This document shows, one piece after another, positions 25,517 to 34,983 of a DNA stretch of 64,000 nt (position 1 is the first letter of the stretch; each line of letters opens with the position of its first letter). The notes beneath the pieces were generated by a model. The model was not told the DNA's origin, made no database searches, and worked only from the letters and a program-made list of their open reading frames with translations. The stretch comes from JAHBVL01 sp963712055. GTDB taxonomy: Bacteria; Chloroflexota; Chloroflexia; Thermomicrobiales; UBA6265. The DNA lies in contig CAVQGN010000004.1 of NCBI GenBank assembly GCA_963712055.1, positions 310,001-374,000 of the forward strand. Reading direction: 5' to 3'. A program made the translations under genes and the position numbers.

Positions 25517-25540
25517 ACGGTGGCGCCTTGGCGCCACCGT
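25517..25540 (+). repeat. Perfect palindrome between atpD and atpC
   Basis: ACGGTGGCGCC and GGCGCCACCGT are perfect 11-base arms around TT. No T run follows, so it is unlikely to be a terminator. It may protect the 3' end of the upstream messenger or modulate atpC expression. Confidence 0.6.
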
Positions 25541-25588
25541 TCCTGAACGCTCTCGGAACCGTCCGCTGCCCGAACAGGAGTTGATGAG

Positions 25589-26032
25589 ATGGCAAGTCTC
25601 AGTGTCGAAGTCGTAACCGGAGATCGAGTGGTCTATTCCGAAGAGGGAGTGGACATGGTGGTTGCTCCGGGCAGCGCTGGCATGCTGGGCATACTGCCGA
25701 ATCATGCCCCGTTGATTACGACGCTATCCGCGGGTGAGTTGCGTGTCAAAAAGGGCGCGCAGGAACAATCGATGGTGGTGTTCGGTGGTTTCATGGAAGT
25801 GACGCCGGACAAAGTCGTCGTTCTGGCTGACACCGCTGAAAACGTCGAAGAGATCGATGTGGCTCGGGCCGAAGAAGCGCGGCGGAACGCCGAGCAGGAA
25901 GTTGCTAACCGGCAATCGACTGTTGATCTGGCAGAAGCCCAGGCCTCCTTGCGCCGTGCGACGATCCGATTGCGAACTGCGGAGCGCCGCCGCGGTGGCC
26001 GCCGCCGTCTCGATGGCCCACCCGGTCAGTAG
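25589..26032 (+). CDS. atpC: ATP synthase F1 subunit epsilon
   Basis: A 147-residue subunit with the beta-sandwich domain (about 1-85, containing PGSAGMLGILPNHAPLIT and GGFMEVTPDKVVVLAD) and the two-helix C-terminal arm. Beyond it lies an Arg-rich tail (AERRRGGRRRLDG) not usual in the family. It is the last gene of the ATP synthase operon. Confidence 0.96.
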   Translation: MASLSVEVVTGDRVVYSEEGVDMVVAPGSAGMLGILPNHAPLITTLSAGELRVKKGAQEQSMVVFGGFMEVTPDKVVVLADTAENVEEIDVARAEEARRNAEQEVANRQSTVDLAEAQASLRRATIRLRTAERRRGGRRRLDGPPGQ

Positions 26033-26117
26033 GGTTTAGACTGAACCGAGCGGGCTGAATCTCAGCCGACGCCCGGAATGCTGGTAGTCACCAGCACATA
26101 GACAGTCCAGCAGGTTC

Positions 26118-27443
26118 ATGATTAGCACAGCACTCCAATCGAATCCAATAGGGGAGAAGCAGCAGCGGGTTGTCGCTATCGAGGGTGGCGTTCCCCTGCG
26201 CGGTTCGGTTTGCATCAGCGGTTCCAAGAATGCCGCGCTGCCGATGTTGGCGGCCTGTCTGCTGACCCGACAGGAATGCACGCTCTCTAACGTTCCGAAT
26301 TTGTCCGATGTGCGGGTGATGGTCAAACTGCTGACCGCTCTCGGCGCGGAAGTCGAATTCGATCCATCCGAAGGGCGGATCACGGTCAATGCCGGCAACC
26401 TGACCTCTACCGAAGCGCCAGCTGAGCTGGTGATCAGCATGCGGGCGTCGTTCCTGGTTGCTGGTCCGTTGCTCGCACGCGAACGATCGTTCCGGACCTC
26501 ATTGCCAGGTGGGTGCTCGCTCGGTGCGCGACCGGTTGATGTCGACCTTCGTGGTTTCCGCCAGATGGGTGCGACACTCGAATCGAACGAAACTGATGTC
26601 GAAGCTACCGTTCCAGCCGCCCGATTGAGTGCCTCCCAGATCTTCATGGATTATCCGAGCCACACGGGTACGGAAAATCTTCTGATGGCGGCCACGCTGG
26701 CGGAAGGCCGTACGCGAATTGTGAATGCATCCTGTGAACCCGAAATCATCGCTCTCGGCAACATGCTCAACCACATGGGGGCTCGGATCACCGGTCTCGG
26801 TTCACCGACGATCACCGTCGATGGTGTCGACCGGCTGAACGGGGTTTCTGAAAAAGTGCTGCCGGATCGTCTCGAAGCCGGGACCTATGCAATTGCCGCT
26901 GTCGTGACTGGCGGAGAGATTCGCCTCGACCGGGTCGTCGAACGAGACATGCTGCCGCTTCAGTCCAAACTTGAAGAAGCCGGAGCGGAGATCTGGGCGC
27001 GAGGGGATTCGATGCTCGTTCGACCGGGTCGGAGGTTGCGAGCCGTTGAGATCCAGACGCTGCCATTTCCCGGGTTCCCGACCGATCTTCAAGCGGCATT
27101 TGCGGTCCTGATGACCCAAGCCAACGGTGTGTCCAAGATCAAGGAACGGGTCTTCGACGATCGGCTGCGATACATCGAGCAGCTCAGAATTCTTGGAGCC
27201 AATGCCTCGGTTGAAGATCTCGGCAATGGCCGACTCGGCAACGAAGCCACAATTATTGGACCAACACCGCTGATCGGCGCGTCAGTCAAGGCTATCGATA
27301 TTCGGGCTGGCGCAGGGATGGTGCTTGCTGGTCTGGCTGCGGCGGGCGAAACCATCGTGCACGACACCCATCATCTTGATCGCGGTTACGACCAACTGGT
27401 GCCTAAACTCCAGGAACTCGGCGCCCAGATATCGATTCGCTAA
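26118..27443 (+). CDS. murA: UDP-N-acetylglucosamine 1-carboxyvinyltransferase
   Basis: A 441-residue enzyme of the EPSP-synthase superfamily that adds enolpyruvate to UDP-GlcNAc, the first committed step of peptidoglycan synthesis. It has the SGSKNAALP motif and the catalytic cysteine, Cys133 in LPGGCSLGARPVD, the residue attacked by fosfomycin. Cys rather than Asp at this position predicts sensitivity to that drug. It follows atpC by 85 bases. Confidence 0.96.
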   Translation: MISTALQSNPIGEKQQRVVAIEGGVPLRGSVCISGSKNAALPMLAACLLTRQECTLSNVPNLSDVRVMVKLLTALGAEVEFDPSEGRITVNAGNLTSTEAPAELVISMRASFLVAGPLLARERSFRTSLPGGCSLGARPVDVDLRGFRQMGATLESNETDVEATVPAARLSASQIFMDYPSHTGTENLLMAATLAEGRTRIVNASCEPEIIALGNMLNHMGARITGLGSPTITVDGVDRLNGVSEKVLPDRLEAGTYAIAAVVTGGEIRLDRVVERDMLPLQSKLEEAGAEIWARGDSMLVRPGRRLRAVEIQTLPFPGFPTDLQAAFAVLMTQANGVSKIKERVFDDRLRYIEQLRILGANASVEDLGNGRLGNEATIIGPTPLIGASVKAIDIRAGAGMVLAGLAAAGETIVHDTHHLDRGYDQLVPKLQELGAQISIR

Positions 27444-27466
27444 TCGCGCCCGAAGAGGAACCCGCC

Positions 27467-27868
27467 ATGCCGTCCCGGATCCTGATCGTCGAAGACGAAC
27501 CCAGCGTTGCCGACCTGATCGAGGCGGTTCTCGTGGGTGAGGGGTATATCGTTGCCATTGCTCCTGATGGTGTCCAGGGGCTGATGCTGGCACGCGATTG
27601 GAGTCCGGATCTCATACTGATGGACATCATGCTACCGGGCGTGGACGGCACAACGGCGATTCGCCGGTTGAAGGCTGACGCAGAAACAGCCGACATCCCG
27701 ATCGTCGCAATGTCCGCCGGTCGGAACATCCGCAGTCAATCCCTCGAACTCGCCGATGCTGACGCCGCGCTTTCCAAGCCATTCGACATCGACGCGCTGC
27801 TGGCGCAGGTCTCATTTCACCTTTCCCGCCGGCGATCTGAGTTAACTCCTGACGAATCAGCGGATTGA
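27467..27868 (+). CDS. Single-domain response regulator
   Basis: A 133-residue CheY-like receiver with no output domain. The acidic pair is ED at 9-10, the phosphoacceptor Asp53 is in LILMDIMLPG, and the conserved Lys is in SKPFD. Its partner kinase is not adjacent. It lies between murA and a glycosyltransferase and overlaps that gene if the latter begins at an upstream TTG. Confidence 0.88.
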   Translation: MPSRILIVEDEPSVADLIEAVLVGEGYIVAIAPDGVQGLMLARDWSPDLILMDIMLPGVDGTTAIRRLKADAETADIPIVAMSAGRNIRSQSLELADADAALSKPFDIDALLAQVSFHLSRRRSELTPDESAD

Positions 27869-27915
27869 CTCTCGGGGCCGTGTCGAAGCCGGAATCGGAT
27901 CGAAACGCTGCTGCC

Positions 27916-28641
27916 ATGCCTGACAACGGGATCGTGGTACTTATTCCAACCTACAACGAGCGCGATACCATCGGTTCCCTTCTCGATGCGGCGCTGGCGT
28001 TGGGAAGTGAGTATCGGGTCATCGTGATCGATGATCAGTCTCCTGATGGCACTGGGGCGATCGTCGCCGAAAGAGCGCAGCGCTCACCGGACCGGATTGA
28101 CCTCCTGAGCCGTCCGCAAAAGGAAGGGATCGGCCCGGCGTACATTGCCGGAATGACCGCCGCGCTCGCGAGCAACGCCCGATTCATCGCCACCATGGAT
28201 GCTGATCTTTCGCATGATCCTCAGGACCTGCCCCGGCTCCGATCTGCATTGGACGATGCCGATCTCGCTCTCGGTTCCCGGTACGTTCCGGGAGGAGCCA
28301 CGGAAGGGTGGCCCCGGTATCGCCAGCTCTTGAGTCGCTTCGGAGGAGCTTACTCACGCTTTGCGCTCGGAATCGATATTGCCGACCCAACTGGCGGCTT
28401 CAAGATGTATCGGCGAGACGCTCTCGCTTCTCTCGATCTCCCGTCGCTTCGTTCTGATGGCTACGTCTTCCAGATCGAGACGACCTATCTGATCGCTCAG
28501 TCGGGACGACGCGTTGTGGAGGTCCCGATCACGTTTGTCGATCGGATCGCGGGAAAATCGAAACTCTCTCGCCGGATCGTTTTCGAAGCGATGGGATCTG
28601 TCTGGCGACTCAGATTCGCCCATTGGCGTACTTCTCGATGA
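27916..28641 (+). CDS. GT2-family glycosyltransferase (polyprenol-phosphate mannosyltransferase-like)
   Basis: About 241 residues. The nucleotide-sugar motif is VVLIPTYNERDTIG at the N-terminus, the metal-binding motif is TMDADLSHDP, and GSRYVPGG and DPTGGFKMYRRDAL are typical of dolichyl/polyprenol-phosphate mannose synthases. There is no membrane helix. The ATG at 27916 places the catalytic domain at the usual position; an overlapping TTG at 27865 would add 17 residues. It ends by ATGA overlap with the RNase Z-like gene. Confidence 0.85.
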   Translation: MPDNGIVVLIPTYNERDTIGSLLDAALALGSEYRVIVIDDQSPDGTGAIVAERAQRSPDRIDLLSRPQKEGIGPAYIAGMTAALASNARFIATMDADLSHDPQDLPRLRSALDDADLALGSRYVPGGATEGWPRYRQLLSRFGGAYSRFALGIDIADPTGGFKMYRRDALASLDLPSLRSDGYVFQIETTYLIAQSGRRVVEVPITFVDRIAGKSKLSRRIVFEAMGSVWRLRFAHWRTSR

Positions 28642-29558
28642 TTGATCTTCTTCTGCTGGGCAATGGCGGCATGATGCCTATGCCGAATCGCTGGCTCTCT
28701 TCACTTCTCGTTCGGGTTGATGGGAATCTGATCCTGTTTGACTGCGGTGAGGGTACGCAGATTCCGTGGCAGACCACCGGTTGGGGCTTCAAGCGGCTTG
28801 GCACCATTTGCCTGAGTCATCTCCATGCCGATCATGTGGCCGGTTTGCCGGGTTTGTTCCATGCAGTCGCCAATGCTGGTCGTGAGGAACCCGTGGTTAT
28901 CTACGGACCGCCGGGAACGATTCGGGTCGTGTCAGCTTTGCGGGAGATCGCGCCAGTGCTCTCGTTTGAAATCCGCATCCGGGAAGTCGACGAAGGTGAG
29001 CTTCTGGACCTTCCTGGTGGCGTGTCATTGACGGTGCTCCGCGGAGATCATAGTCTGCCGTGCAACCTCTATCGATTGTCAGTCGATCGTGGCCGCCGCT
29101 TCATGGCCGCAGAAGCTGAGGCGGCGGGTATTCCGCTCGATCTCTGGCGAGAACTTCAGGCTGGACGCGACGTCGAGGTCGATGGTCGGATCGTCGAAGC
29201 CGAAGGATTCCTTGGTCCGCCACGGGCAGGGCTCTCGGTTGGATTTCTGACTGATACGCGGCCAGTTCCTGGGATGCCGACGTTCTTCGCCGACGTTGAT
29301 TTATTGGTCAGCGAAGGGACGTATGGGGATTCTGCCAACAAACCGAAAGCAGTCGAAAAGAAACACCTGACCTTTCAGGAAGCCGCCACAATCGCGCGCG
29401 AAGCGAATGCGCGTGCTCTCTGGCTGACGCATTTCAGCCCGGCACTGCTCGATCCAGCCGCCTGGCTTTCCGAAGCCACTGCGGTGTTTCCGAACGCAAT
29501 ACTCGGATTCTCTGGTCTCGAAGCCACCCTGTCATTTCCAGAAGAGGAACCGCTCTAG
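28638..29558 (+). CDS. MBL-fold hydrolase, ribonuclease Z-like
   Basis: A 306-residue metallo-beta-lactamase fold protein. The zinc motif SHLHADH (His61, His63, Asp65, His66) is preceded by FDCGEGTQ, and LTHFSP is near the C-terminus, all as in tRNase Z. Canonical RNase Z trims tRNA 3' ends, but a broader MBL hydrolase role is possible. The start overlaps the glycosyltransferase stop (ATGA). It ends two bases from the stop of the convergent LCP gene. Confidence 0.8.
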   Translation: MIDLLLLGNGGMMPMPNRWLSSLLVRVDGNLILFDCGEGTQIPWQTTGWGFKRLGTICLSHLHADHVAGLPGLFHAVANAGREEPVVIYGPPGTIRVVSALREIAPVLSFEIRIREVDEGELLDLPGGVSLTVLRGDHSLPCNLYRLSVDRGRRFMAAEAEAAGIPLDLWRELQAGRDVEVDGRIVEAEGFLGPPRAGLSVGFLTDTRPVPGMPTFFADVDLLVSEGTYGDSANKPKAVEKKHLTFQEAATIAREANARALWLTHFSPALLDPAAWLSEATAVFPNAILGFSGLEATLSFPEEEPL

Positions 29559-29560
29559 CG

Positions 29561-30784
29561 TCATCCGCCCGCCAGTGCTTCAGTGATGAATTGACGGAGC
29601 TCGACCGGATCTCCGAGGTAGACCCACCGTCCAGTTTCGGTCCAGCCAGGAACGACGAGGGGTTCGCCGATAGCCTGGATCGAGATATTGCTCCGGTCGA
29701 GATGGAGAGCGAGCCGCGAGAGGGTCAACTGTTCTTCCAGGGAAAAGCTTGTCTGAATCGCGTTCCCTGCCGCCAGGATCAGGTTATCTGCCCGGGTGAG
29801 GGAGGAAATGCTCTTGCCGCGATCAAGGATCGCCAGAATAACATCGATTTGCCGCTCGCGGCGAGCGTCGTCACTGTCAGCATGACGAGTCCGCACATAC
29901 TTCAGCGCCGTTTCCCCGTCCATCATTTGCAAACCTGGTGCGAAAATCACTGTTTCGACGCCGTAGTCTTCAGTGGGGTATTCGGTGTCTACGAGTTCGT
30001 ATGGAACATCGATCTGAACGCCGCCGAGCGCATCGACGACAGACTCGAAACCATTGAAATCAATCAGGACGTAGTGATCGATGTGGACCCCGTAATCGGA
30101 CTCGATGGTATCGCGAACTTGAGCTACTCCGGCGACGGGATCGTCAGGATCCGCCAGCACGCCATAGTTATAGGATGCGTTGATCTTGTCAGCCCCATAG
30201 CCCGGAATCGTAACCAGGAGATCGCGCGGGATACTGACCCCCGTCAGCGTGTGTTCGACAAGATCAAGACGGACGAGCAGAAGGACGTCGGCATTTTGGT
30301 CACCGCCATCCTCCCGGCGATCGACGCCGATGACGAGAATGTTCAGGGATGTTTGTCCGTTCCAGATCGTCGACAAACCCGGATCACCGGTTGCGATGCC
30401 CGCCGAGACCATTGCCTGGGCAATCTCCAGTCGCGAAGGGGGATCAGATTGTCGGGCAGGGGCGGAGTCTGCCGGATCGCTCAGGACTGAACCGGCGTCG
30501 AACTCGCCACCGCCGAGATCGACACCGGAAACGTCGGCAACCAAGCCAGTCGAATCATCGACCGGGAGATCAGATACTCGATCTACTTCCAGAACAGACG
30601 CCGAGGACGGCGGTAATGGAACAACCGACGCACTCTGTACTTTGAACACCGCGCCGAGCACAGCCCAGGCTTGTAACACGCCAAACAGCATCACCAGGAG
30701 AGCGAGGCTGCCGACAACGGCGGTCAATCGACGTTTGCGTGTATTGAACCAGCCGGTATCAGGCTGTGCAGGTTGTTGAGGCAT
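29561..30784 (-). CDS. LytR-CpsA-Psr (LCP) family cell-wall protein
   Basis: A 407-residue membrane protein. A short basic cytoplasmic N-terminus leads to one helix (about 20-42), a Ser/Asp/Val-rich linker, and the LCP catalytic domain (about 145-320) with NILVIGVDRRED, SIPRDLLVTIPGYG, KINASYNYG and KYVRTRHADSDDARRERQ. Enzymes of this family attach polyprenol-linked glycopolymers to the cell wall. It is convergent with the RNase Z-like gene. Confidence 0.9.
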   Translation of the reverse strand: MPQQPAQPDTGWFNTRKRRLTAVVGSLALLVMLFGVLQAWAVLGAVFKVQSASVVPLPPSSASVLEVDRVSDLPVDDSTGLVADVSGVDLGGGEFDAGSVLSDPADSAPARQSDPPSRLEIAQAMVSAGIATGDPGLSTIWNGQTSLNILVIGVDRREDGGDQNADVLLLVRLDLVEHTLTGVSIPRDLLVTIPGYGADKINASYNYGVLADPDDPVAGVAQVRDTIESDYGVHIDHYVLIDFNGFESVVDALGGVQIDVPYELVDTEYPTEDYGVETVIFAPGLQMMDGETALKYVRTRHADSDDARRERQIDVILAILDRGKSISSLTRADNLILAAGNAIQTSFSLEEQLTLSRLALHLDRSNISIQAIGEPLVVPGWTETGRWVYLGDPVELRQFITEALAGG

Positions 30785-30963
30785 AGCGTTCGCTTCGATG
30801 CACGTCAGGGATGAAAGCCGCGCGACTGTCCGGGGCTCCAGCGAGTAAGTTTACCGGGAACACCGACCGCCTGCCATAAGTCGCAGAGAGACGTGGGTTG
30901 ACCATCTTGTGAAAGGATGACTATGCTGCGGTGAATCGTGGTGCTGCGCAGGGAGGAATTGCG

Positions 30964-32710
30964 GTGGTGTTGAACTCTGTTCTCTTGCCGGGGAATCCTG
31001 GAGTCGCGGTTGAACGTGATGTTGCTCTCGATCTTGCGGATGGCACATCGTTGCTGAGCGATATCTACCGACCAGACAACGTCAGCAGCGATCTTCCAGT
31101 GATCCTGATTCGGGCGCCTTACGACAAACGGCAAGCGGAAAACATCGGTTATTCCCATCCAAGCTGGTACGCCCGTCACGGCTACATGGTGGTCAGTCAG
31201 GACACTCGCGGTCGCTACGCGTCGGGCGGGGAGTGGTATCCATTTCTGAATGAGGCGGCGGATGGTGTTGCTGCGATCGGATGGGCCGCCGGGTTGCCCG
31301 GTTCCAATGGTCGCGTGGGGATGTACGGTTTCTCTTATGGCGGGGCTACTCAGCTCATGCCAGCGATCGAACGGCCACCGGCTCTGATGACAGTCTGCCC
31401 AGCGTTCACGGGATCACAGTACTACGATGGCTGGACCTATCAGGGAGGGGCTTTTTCGCTCGCGTTTGCGGCCTCTTGGGCGCTGAGTCTCGGGATACAT
31501 AACGCAGCTCGGAGGGGTGACGAGGGCGCTGCGGGTCAACTGGGTGCCGCATTTGCTTCAGCAATGCAATGGCACTACACGCTGCCCCTGTCCGCCTATC
31601 CACCGTTGCAGGGGGAAGATACGGGCTACTTTCGGGATTGGCTCGAGCATCCGTCTTACGACGACTATTGGCAGCGCTGGAGTATCGACGAGCACTACGA
31701 CGATATTGATCTACCTGCGCTGCATATCGGCGGCTGGTATGACATCTTCTTGCGTGGGACGATCCGAAATTTCCAGGGACTACGCACCCAGGCTGCCTCC
31801 GAAAAAAGTCGGCAGCAGCAGCGCTTGGTGATTGGTCCATGGTTTCACATGCCCTGGTATCCCGTCGGCGGAGCCTCGGAGAAAGCTGCTGGCGGAACAA
31901 CCATCGATGATCTGCAACTAGAGTGGTTCAACACTCATCTGAAGGGCATGCCACCGTCGCAAACTTCGGCTGCAGTGACTATCTGGGTGAATGGAGCAGA
32001 GGCCTGGCGTGATTTCGACACCTGGCCACCTTCGGGTTGCGAACCATTGCAGCTCTTTCTTCAGTCGAATGGTCGGGCCAACTCGAAGTTCGGTGATGGT
32101 GCTGCTTTCCACCGAAGCAACTGGTGGGGAACAGCCGGACATCTTCACCTATGATCCGATGGTACCGGTTGTGAGTCTGGGAGGGCATTCCTGCTGTTTC
32201 CCATTCGCCGCGCCGATGGGACCGGCTGATCAGGGATCGACCGAGCAACTCAATTCCGTTCTCGTCTACACAACAGCGCCATTCGACGAAGAGGTGTTGG
32301 TGATCGGATCTGCGACGCTGGTTCTTTTTGCGGCAACCGATGCGCTTGATACCGATTGGACAGCGCGGTTGTGTCTCGTTGACGAGAGCGGCAATTCTCG
32401 GAACCTTATTGAAGGCATCGTCCGCGCTCGCTTCCGGGATTCATTTAGCCAGCCAACGCTTCTCGAACCGAATCGTGCGTATCGATACGAGATCGATCTC
32501 GGCGCGCTGGCACAACTGGTGAAACCAGGTGAGCGTTTGCGCTTGATCGTGGCGAGCAGCGACTTCCCGCAATGGGACCGCAATCTCAATACCGGCGGTG
32601 ACTTTGGCCGAGAGGGCCTCGTCGAAGCCTGCGTCGCGACCCAGGTTGTACTACATGATCCTGTTCACCCCTCCCACTTGCGACTGTCCACCTTGCGAGA
32701 CGACGGATGA
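30964..32710 (+). pseudogene. CocE/NonD family hydrolase disrupted by a one-base frameshift
   Basis: An alpha/beta-hydrolase of the CocE/X-Pro dipeptidyl-peptidase type. It has the N-terminal catalytic core with DTRGRYASGG and the nucleophile elbow GMYGFSYGG, a cap, and a C-terminal jelly-roll domain. The first frame runs to 32154, but continuity with the jelly-roll shifts to frame 2 near 32101 (GGTGCTGCTT). Deleting one base there restores GDGLLSTEATGGEQPDIFTYDP. GGGAGGA six bases before GTG 30964 sets the start. It is either a real inactivation or an assembly indel; the rest is well preserved. The citE-like gene overlaps its stop (ATGA). Confidence 0.75.
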
Positions 32711-33609
32711 GTCAGCATCCACGCTCGTATCTCTCGATACCAGCATCCAATCAGGCGATGATTGCCAAGGGCCTGGATCGAGGCGCGGATCTGCCTTTTC
32801 TGGATCTCGAGGATTCGGTGGCGGAAACCGAAAAGGCGGCTGGCAGAGCAAATGTGCTCGCTGTTCTCCAGAGTATTTCGGAAGACGCCCGGATCGCAAT
32901 CCGAATCAATCCGGTGGAATCAGCTCATTGCTATCGTGATCTCATCGATTTGGTCGAAGGTGGGGGAGGAGCAATCCGGCGCTTCATCATTCCCAAGGTC
33001 GACAGCCGTGATGATGTCGTGATGGTGGCTCGGCTGCTCGATCAGATCGAGCGTGGAATCGGTCGCGAGCATCAGATCGAGCTTGACGCTCAGATCGAGT
33101 CGGCCAGCGGACTAGTCAATTGCGAGTCGATCGCTTTTGCCTCACCCCGGCTCTGCTCACTGGTGTTTGGTCCAGGAGATTACGCTGCTTCGGTCGGCAT
33201 TCCAACGGACGGGATCGGCGCGTTCGATGACTGGGACGATCACTATCCCGGTCATCGCTGGCACTACGCCATGAGCAGAATTCTGGTCGCAGCAAAAGCG
33301 GCCGGACTCGATGCGGTCGATGGTCCCTATGCGGCTTTTCAGGATGAAACCGGTTTGCGTCGCTCGGCCATGATTGCCCGCGCAATCGGTTTCAACGGAA
33401 AGTGGTGCATCCATCCCCGCCAGATCGAAACCGTGAACGAGGTGTTCTGCCCGAGCCAGGATGAGCTCGACCGGGCCGGACGGGTGCTGAGCGCATGGAA
33501 AGAAGCTGCAGCTGCCGGTCGGGGATCGATCGAATTCGATGGTCAGATGATCGACGAGGCATCGGCGAAGATCGCGGCGGAGACGATTCGTCGGGCGGGT
33601 GCTGACTGA
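32707..33609 (+). CDS. HpcH/HpaI aldolase/citrate lyase family protein (CitE-like)
   Basis: A 300-residue TIM-barrel CoA-ester lyase. The start SYLSIPASNQ, the metal-binding LDLEDSV (about 33-39), the conserved RIN, QIESASGL, VFGPGDYAAS, and KWCIHPRQIE all fit the CitE/malyl-CoA lyase group. It probably cleaves a beta-hydroxyacyl-CoA. It overlaps the CocE-type hydrolase by ATGA. Genes around give no substrate. Confidence 0.88.
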   Translation: MSQHPRSYLSIPASNQAMIAKGLDRGADLPFLDLEDSVAETEKAAGRANVLAVLQSISEDARIAIRINPVESAHCYRDLIDLVEGGGGAIRRFIIPKVDSRDDVVMVARLLDQIERGIGREHQIELDAQIESASGLVNCESIAFASPRLCSLVFGPGDYAASVGIPTDGIGAFDDWDDHYPGHRWHYAMSRILVAAKAAGLDAVDGPYAAFQDETGLRRSAMIARAIGFNGKWCIHPRQIETVNEVFCPSQDELDRAGRVLSAWKEAAAAGRGSIEFDGQMIDEASAKIAAETIRRAGAD

Positions 33610-33630
33610 TTTGCCGATACCGGGAAACCA

Positions 33631-33660
33631 AAAAACCGGGCCGTGAAAAACGGCCCGGTT
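33631..33660 (-). terminator. Rho-independent terminator after rpmE
   Basis: AACCGGGCCGT and ACGGCCCGGTT form an 11 bp stem with a five-base loop. On the minus strand it is followed by a run of six T residues, ending the rplU-rpmA-rpmE operon. The convergent citE-like gene ends at 33609. Confidence 0.88.
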
Positions 33661-33687
33661 CTGGCTGTGTTTCGAAAAAGAAAGGGA

Positions 33688-34188
33688 TCAGGCGTCTTCG
33701 CTGACGGCGTCCACGATCTCTTCCACGATTTCCGCGACTTCAGCTTCGATTTCGGCTTCTTCAGCAACGACAGTGGCTTCTTTCTCGACAACCTCAGCAG
33801 TTGCGGCGATTTCAGCAGCACGGGCTGCTTCTTCCTCGGCCGCAATCGCGCGAGCAGCGGCGCGGGCAGCTTCTTCTTCGGCAGCGGCTTTGGCCGCGAG
33901 CTCTTCCTGGCGCTGTCGCTCTGCCCGGAGTTTTTCGTTGCGCTCGTTGATCCGCTGCTGGCGCTTGGATGGCCGCTGGTCGGTCGTCGACGCGGCCTCG
34001 ACGCGCTTCATGAAGCGTTCAACCTGGCCCGCAGTGTCCACAATGCGTTGCTCACCGGTGTAGAACGGATGGCATACGCTGCAAAGATCAATACGCAACT
34101 GCGGTTTGGTCGAGCGAGTCTCAAAAACCGATCCGCACGCGCAGACAACTTCAGCGGTGTCGTAATTCGGGTGAATGCCTGACTTCAT
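33688..34188 (-). CDS. rpmE: Ribosomal protein bL31 with a long acidic/alanine-rich C-terminal extension
   Basis: A 166-residue protein. Residues 1-70 are a complete zinc-type L31: MKSGIHPNY start, Cys16, Cys18, Cys36 and Cys39, and HPFYTGEQ. Standard L31 ends near residue 70. The remaining 95 residues are a charged Arg/Lys stretch, then an Ala/Glu-rich, coiled-coil-like region with many EEE and AA repeats. The frame is open throughout, and a strong terminator follows, so the extension is not an obvious fusion artefact. Its role on the ribosome is unknown to me. Confidence 0.93.
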   Translation of the reverse strand: MKSGIHPNYDTAEVVCACGSVFETRSTKPQLRIDLCSVCHPFYTGEQRIVDTAGQVERFMKRVEAASTTDQRPSKRQQRINERNEKLRAERQRQEELAAKAAAEEEAARAAARAIAAEEEAARAAEIAATAEVVEKEATVVAEEAEIEAEVAEIVEEIVDAVSEDA

Positions 34189-34230
34189 TATGATTCTGCT
34201 TCTCCTGGAAACCCTTACTCGAATGGATGC

Positions 34231-34554
34231 TTAGTCAGCGGCGGTGGCAACCGGTGCTGCGTTTGTCCGACCGTCCGGATTACCGCCAACGGGGTAGACA
34301 CTCTCTGGATAGACGGAGATCTGTTTCTTCTGGCGACTGATCTGTTCGAACTTCACCACGCCGTCGATTTTGGCGTAGATCGTGTGATCTTTGCCGATGC
34401 CGACATTGTTGCCGACCCAGAACTGAGTGCCACGCTGGCGAACAACGATGGTGCCTGAGCGAACATACTCACCGTCATAGCGTTTAACACCAAGCCGCTG
34501 CGAATTGCTGTCACGTCCGTTGCGGGAACTCCCGACGCCTTTTTTGTGAGCCAT
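34231..34554 (-). CDS. rpmA: Ribosomal protein bL27
   Basis: A 107-residue protein with the conserved AHKKGVGSSRNGRDSNSQRLGVKRYDG start, GNNVGIGKDHT and a divergent C-terminus ending PVATAAD. The initial MAHKKG has no extra N-terminal cleavage extension as seen in Firmicutes. It is the second gene of rplU-rpmA-rpmE; it stabilises tRNA in the peptidyl-transferase centre. Confidence 0.97.
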   Translation of the reverse strand: MAHKKGVGSSRNGRDSNSQRLGVKRYDGEYVRSGTIVVRQRGTQFWVGNNVGIGKDHTIYAKIDGVVKFEQISRQKKQISVYPESVYPVGGNPDGRTNAAPVATAAD

Positions 34555-34582
34555 TGTGCAGGTCCTTTCAGGATGTCCGGGA

Positions 34583-34948
34583 CTAGCCCTGGATACCGGT
34601 GATGGTCAAACGGGTCAGCGCCTGACGATGGCCAGTGCGTCTGCGGTAGTTCTTCTTGGGCTTGTACTTGAAAACGACAATCTTTTCGCCTCGGAAGTGA
34701 TCGTCAATTGTTGCAGTGACGGCCGCGCCATCGACAACCGGGGTCCCGATCTGAACAACTTCACCACCACCGATGAGAAGAACCCGGTCGATCGTGATTT
34801 CGGCGCCAACGTCATCGGCGAGTCGCTCGACATTAATCGAATCACCAACAGCGACGCGATATTGCTTGCCACCAGTTTCCATAATCGCGTATCGGTTTTC
34901 TGTTACCACGTCGTCTGATTTTGCTGCGTTCTTGGTAGCCATATCCAC
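34583..34948 (-). CDS. rplU: Ribosomal protein bL21
   Basis: A 121-residue protein. The conserved YAIMETGGKQYRVAVGD begins only about 20 residues in, and the RNA-binding KPKKNYRRRTGHRQ is near the C-terminus. An extra polar N-terminus of about 20 residues precedes the usual start. AAGG lies seven bases before GTG 34948, so the longer start is used; ATG 34942 is an alternative. It is the first gene of the operon, preceded by a hairpin leader. Confidence 0.96.
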   Translation of the reverse strand: MDMATKNAAKSDDVVTENRYAIMETGGKQYRVAVGDSINVERLADDVGAEITIDRVLLIGGGEVVQIGTPVVDGAAVTATIDDHFRGEKIVVFKYKPKKNYRRRTGHRQALTRLTITGIQG

Positions 34949-34983
34949 GAATCTGCCTTATGCGATTTCGATTCTGACATCAC

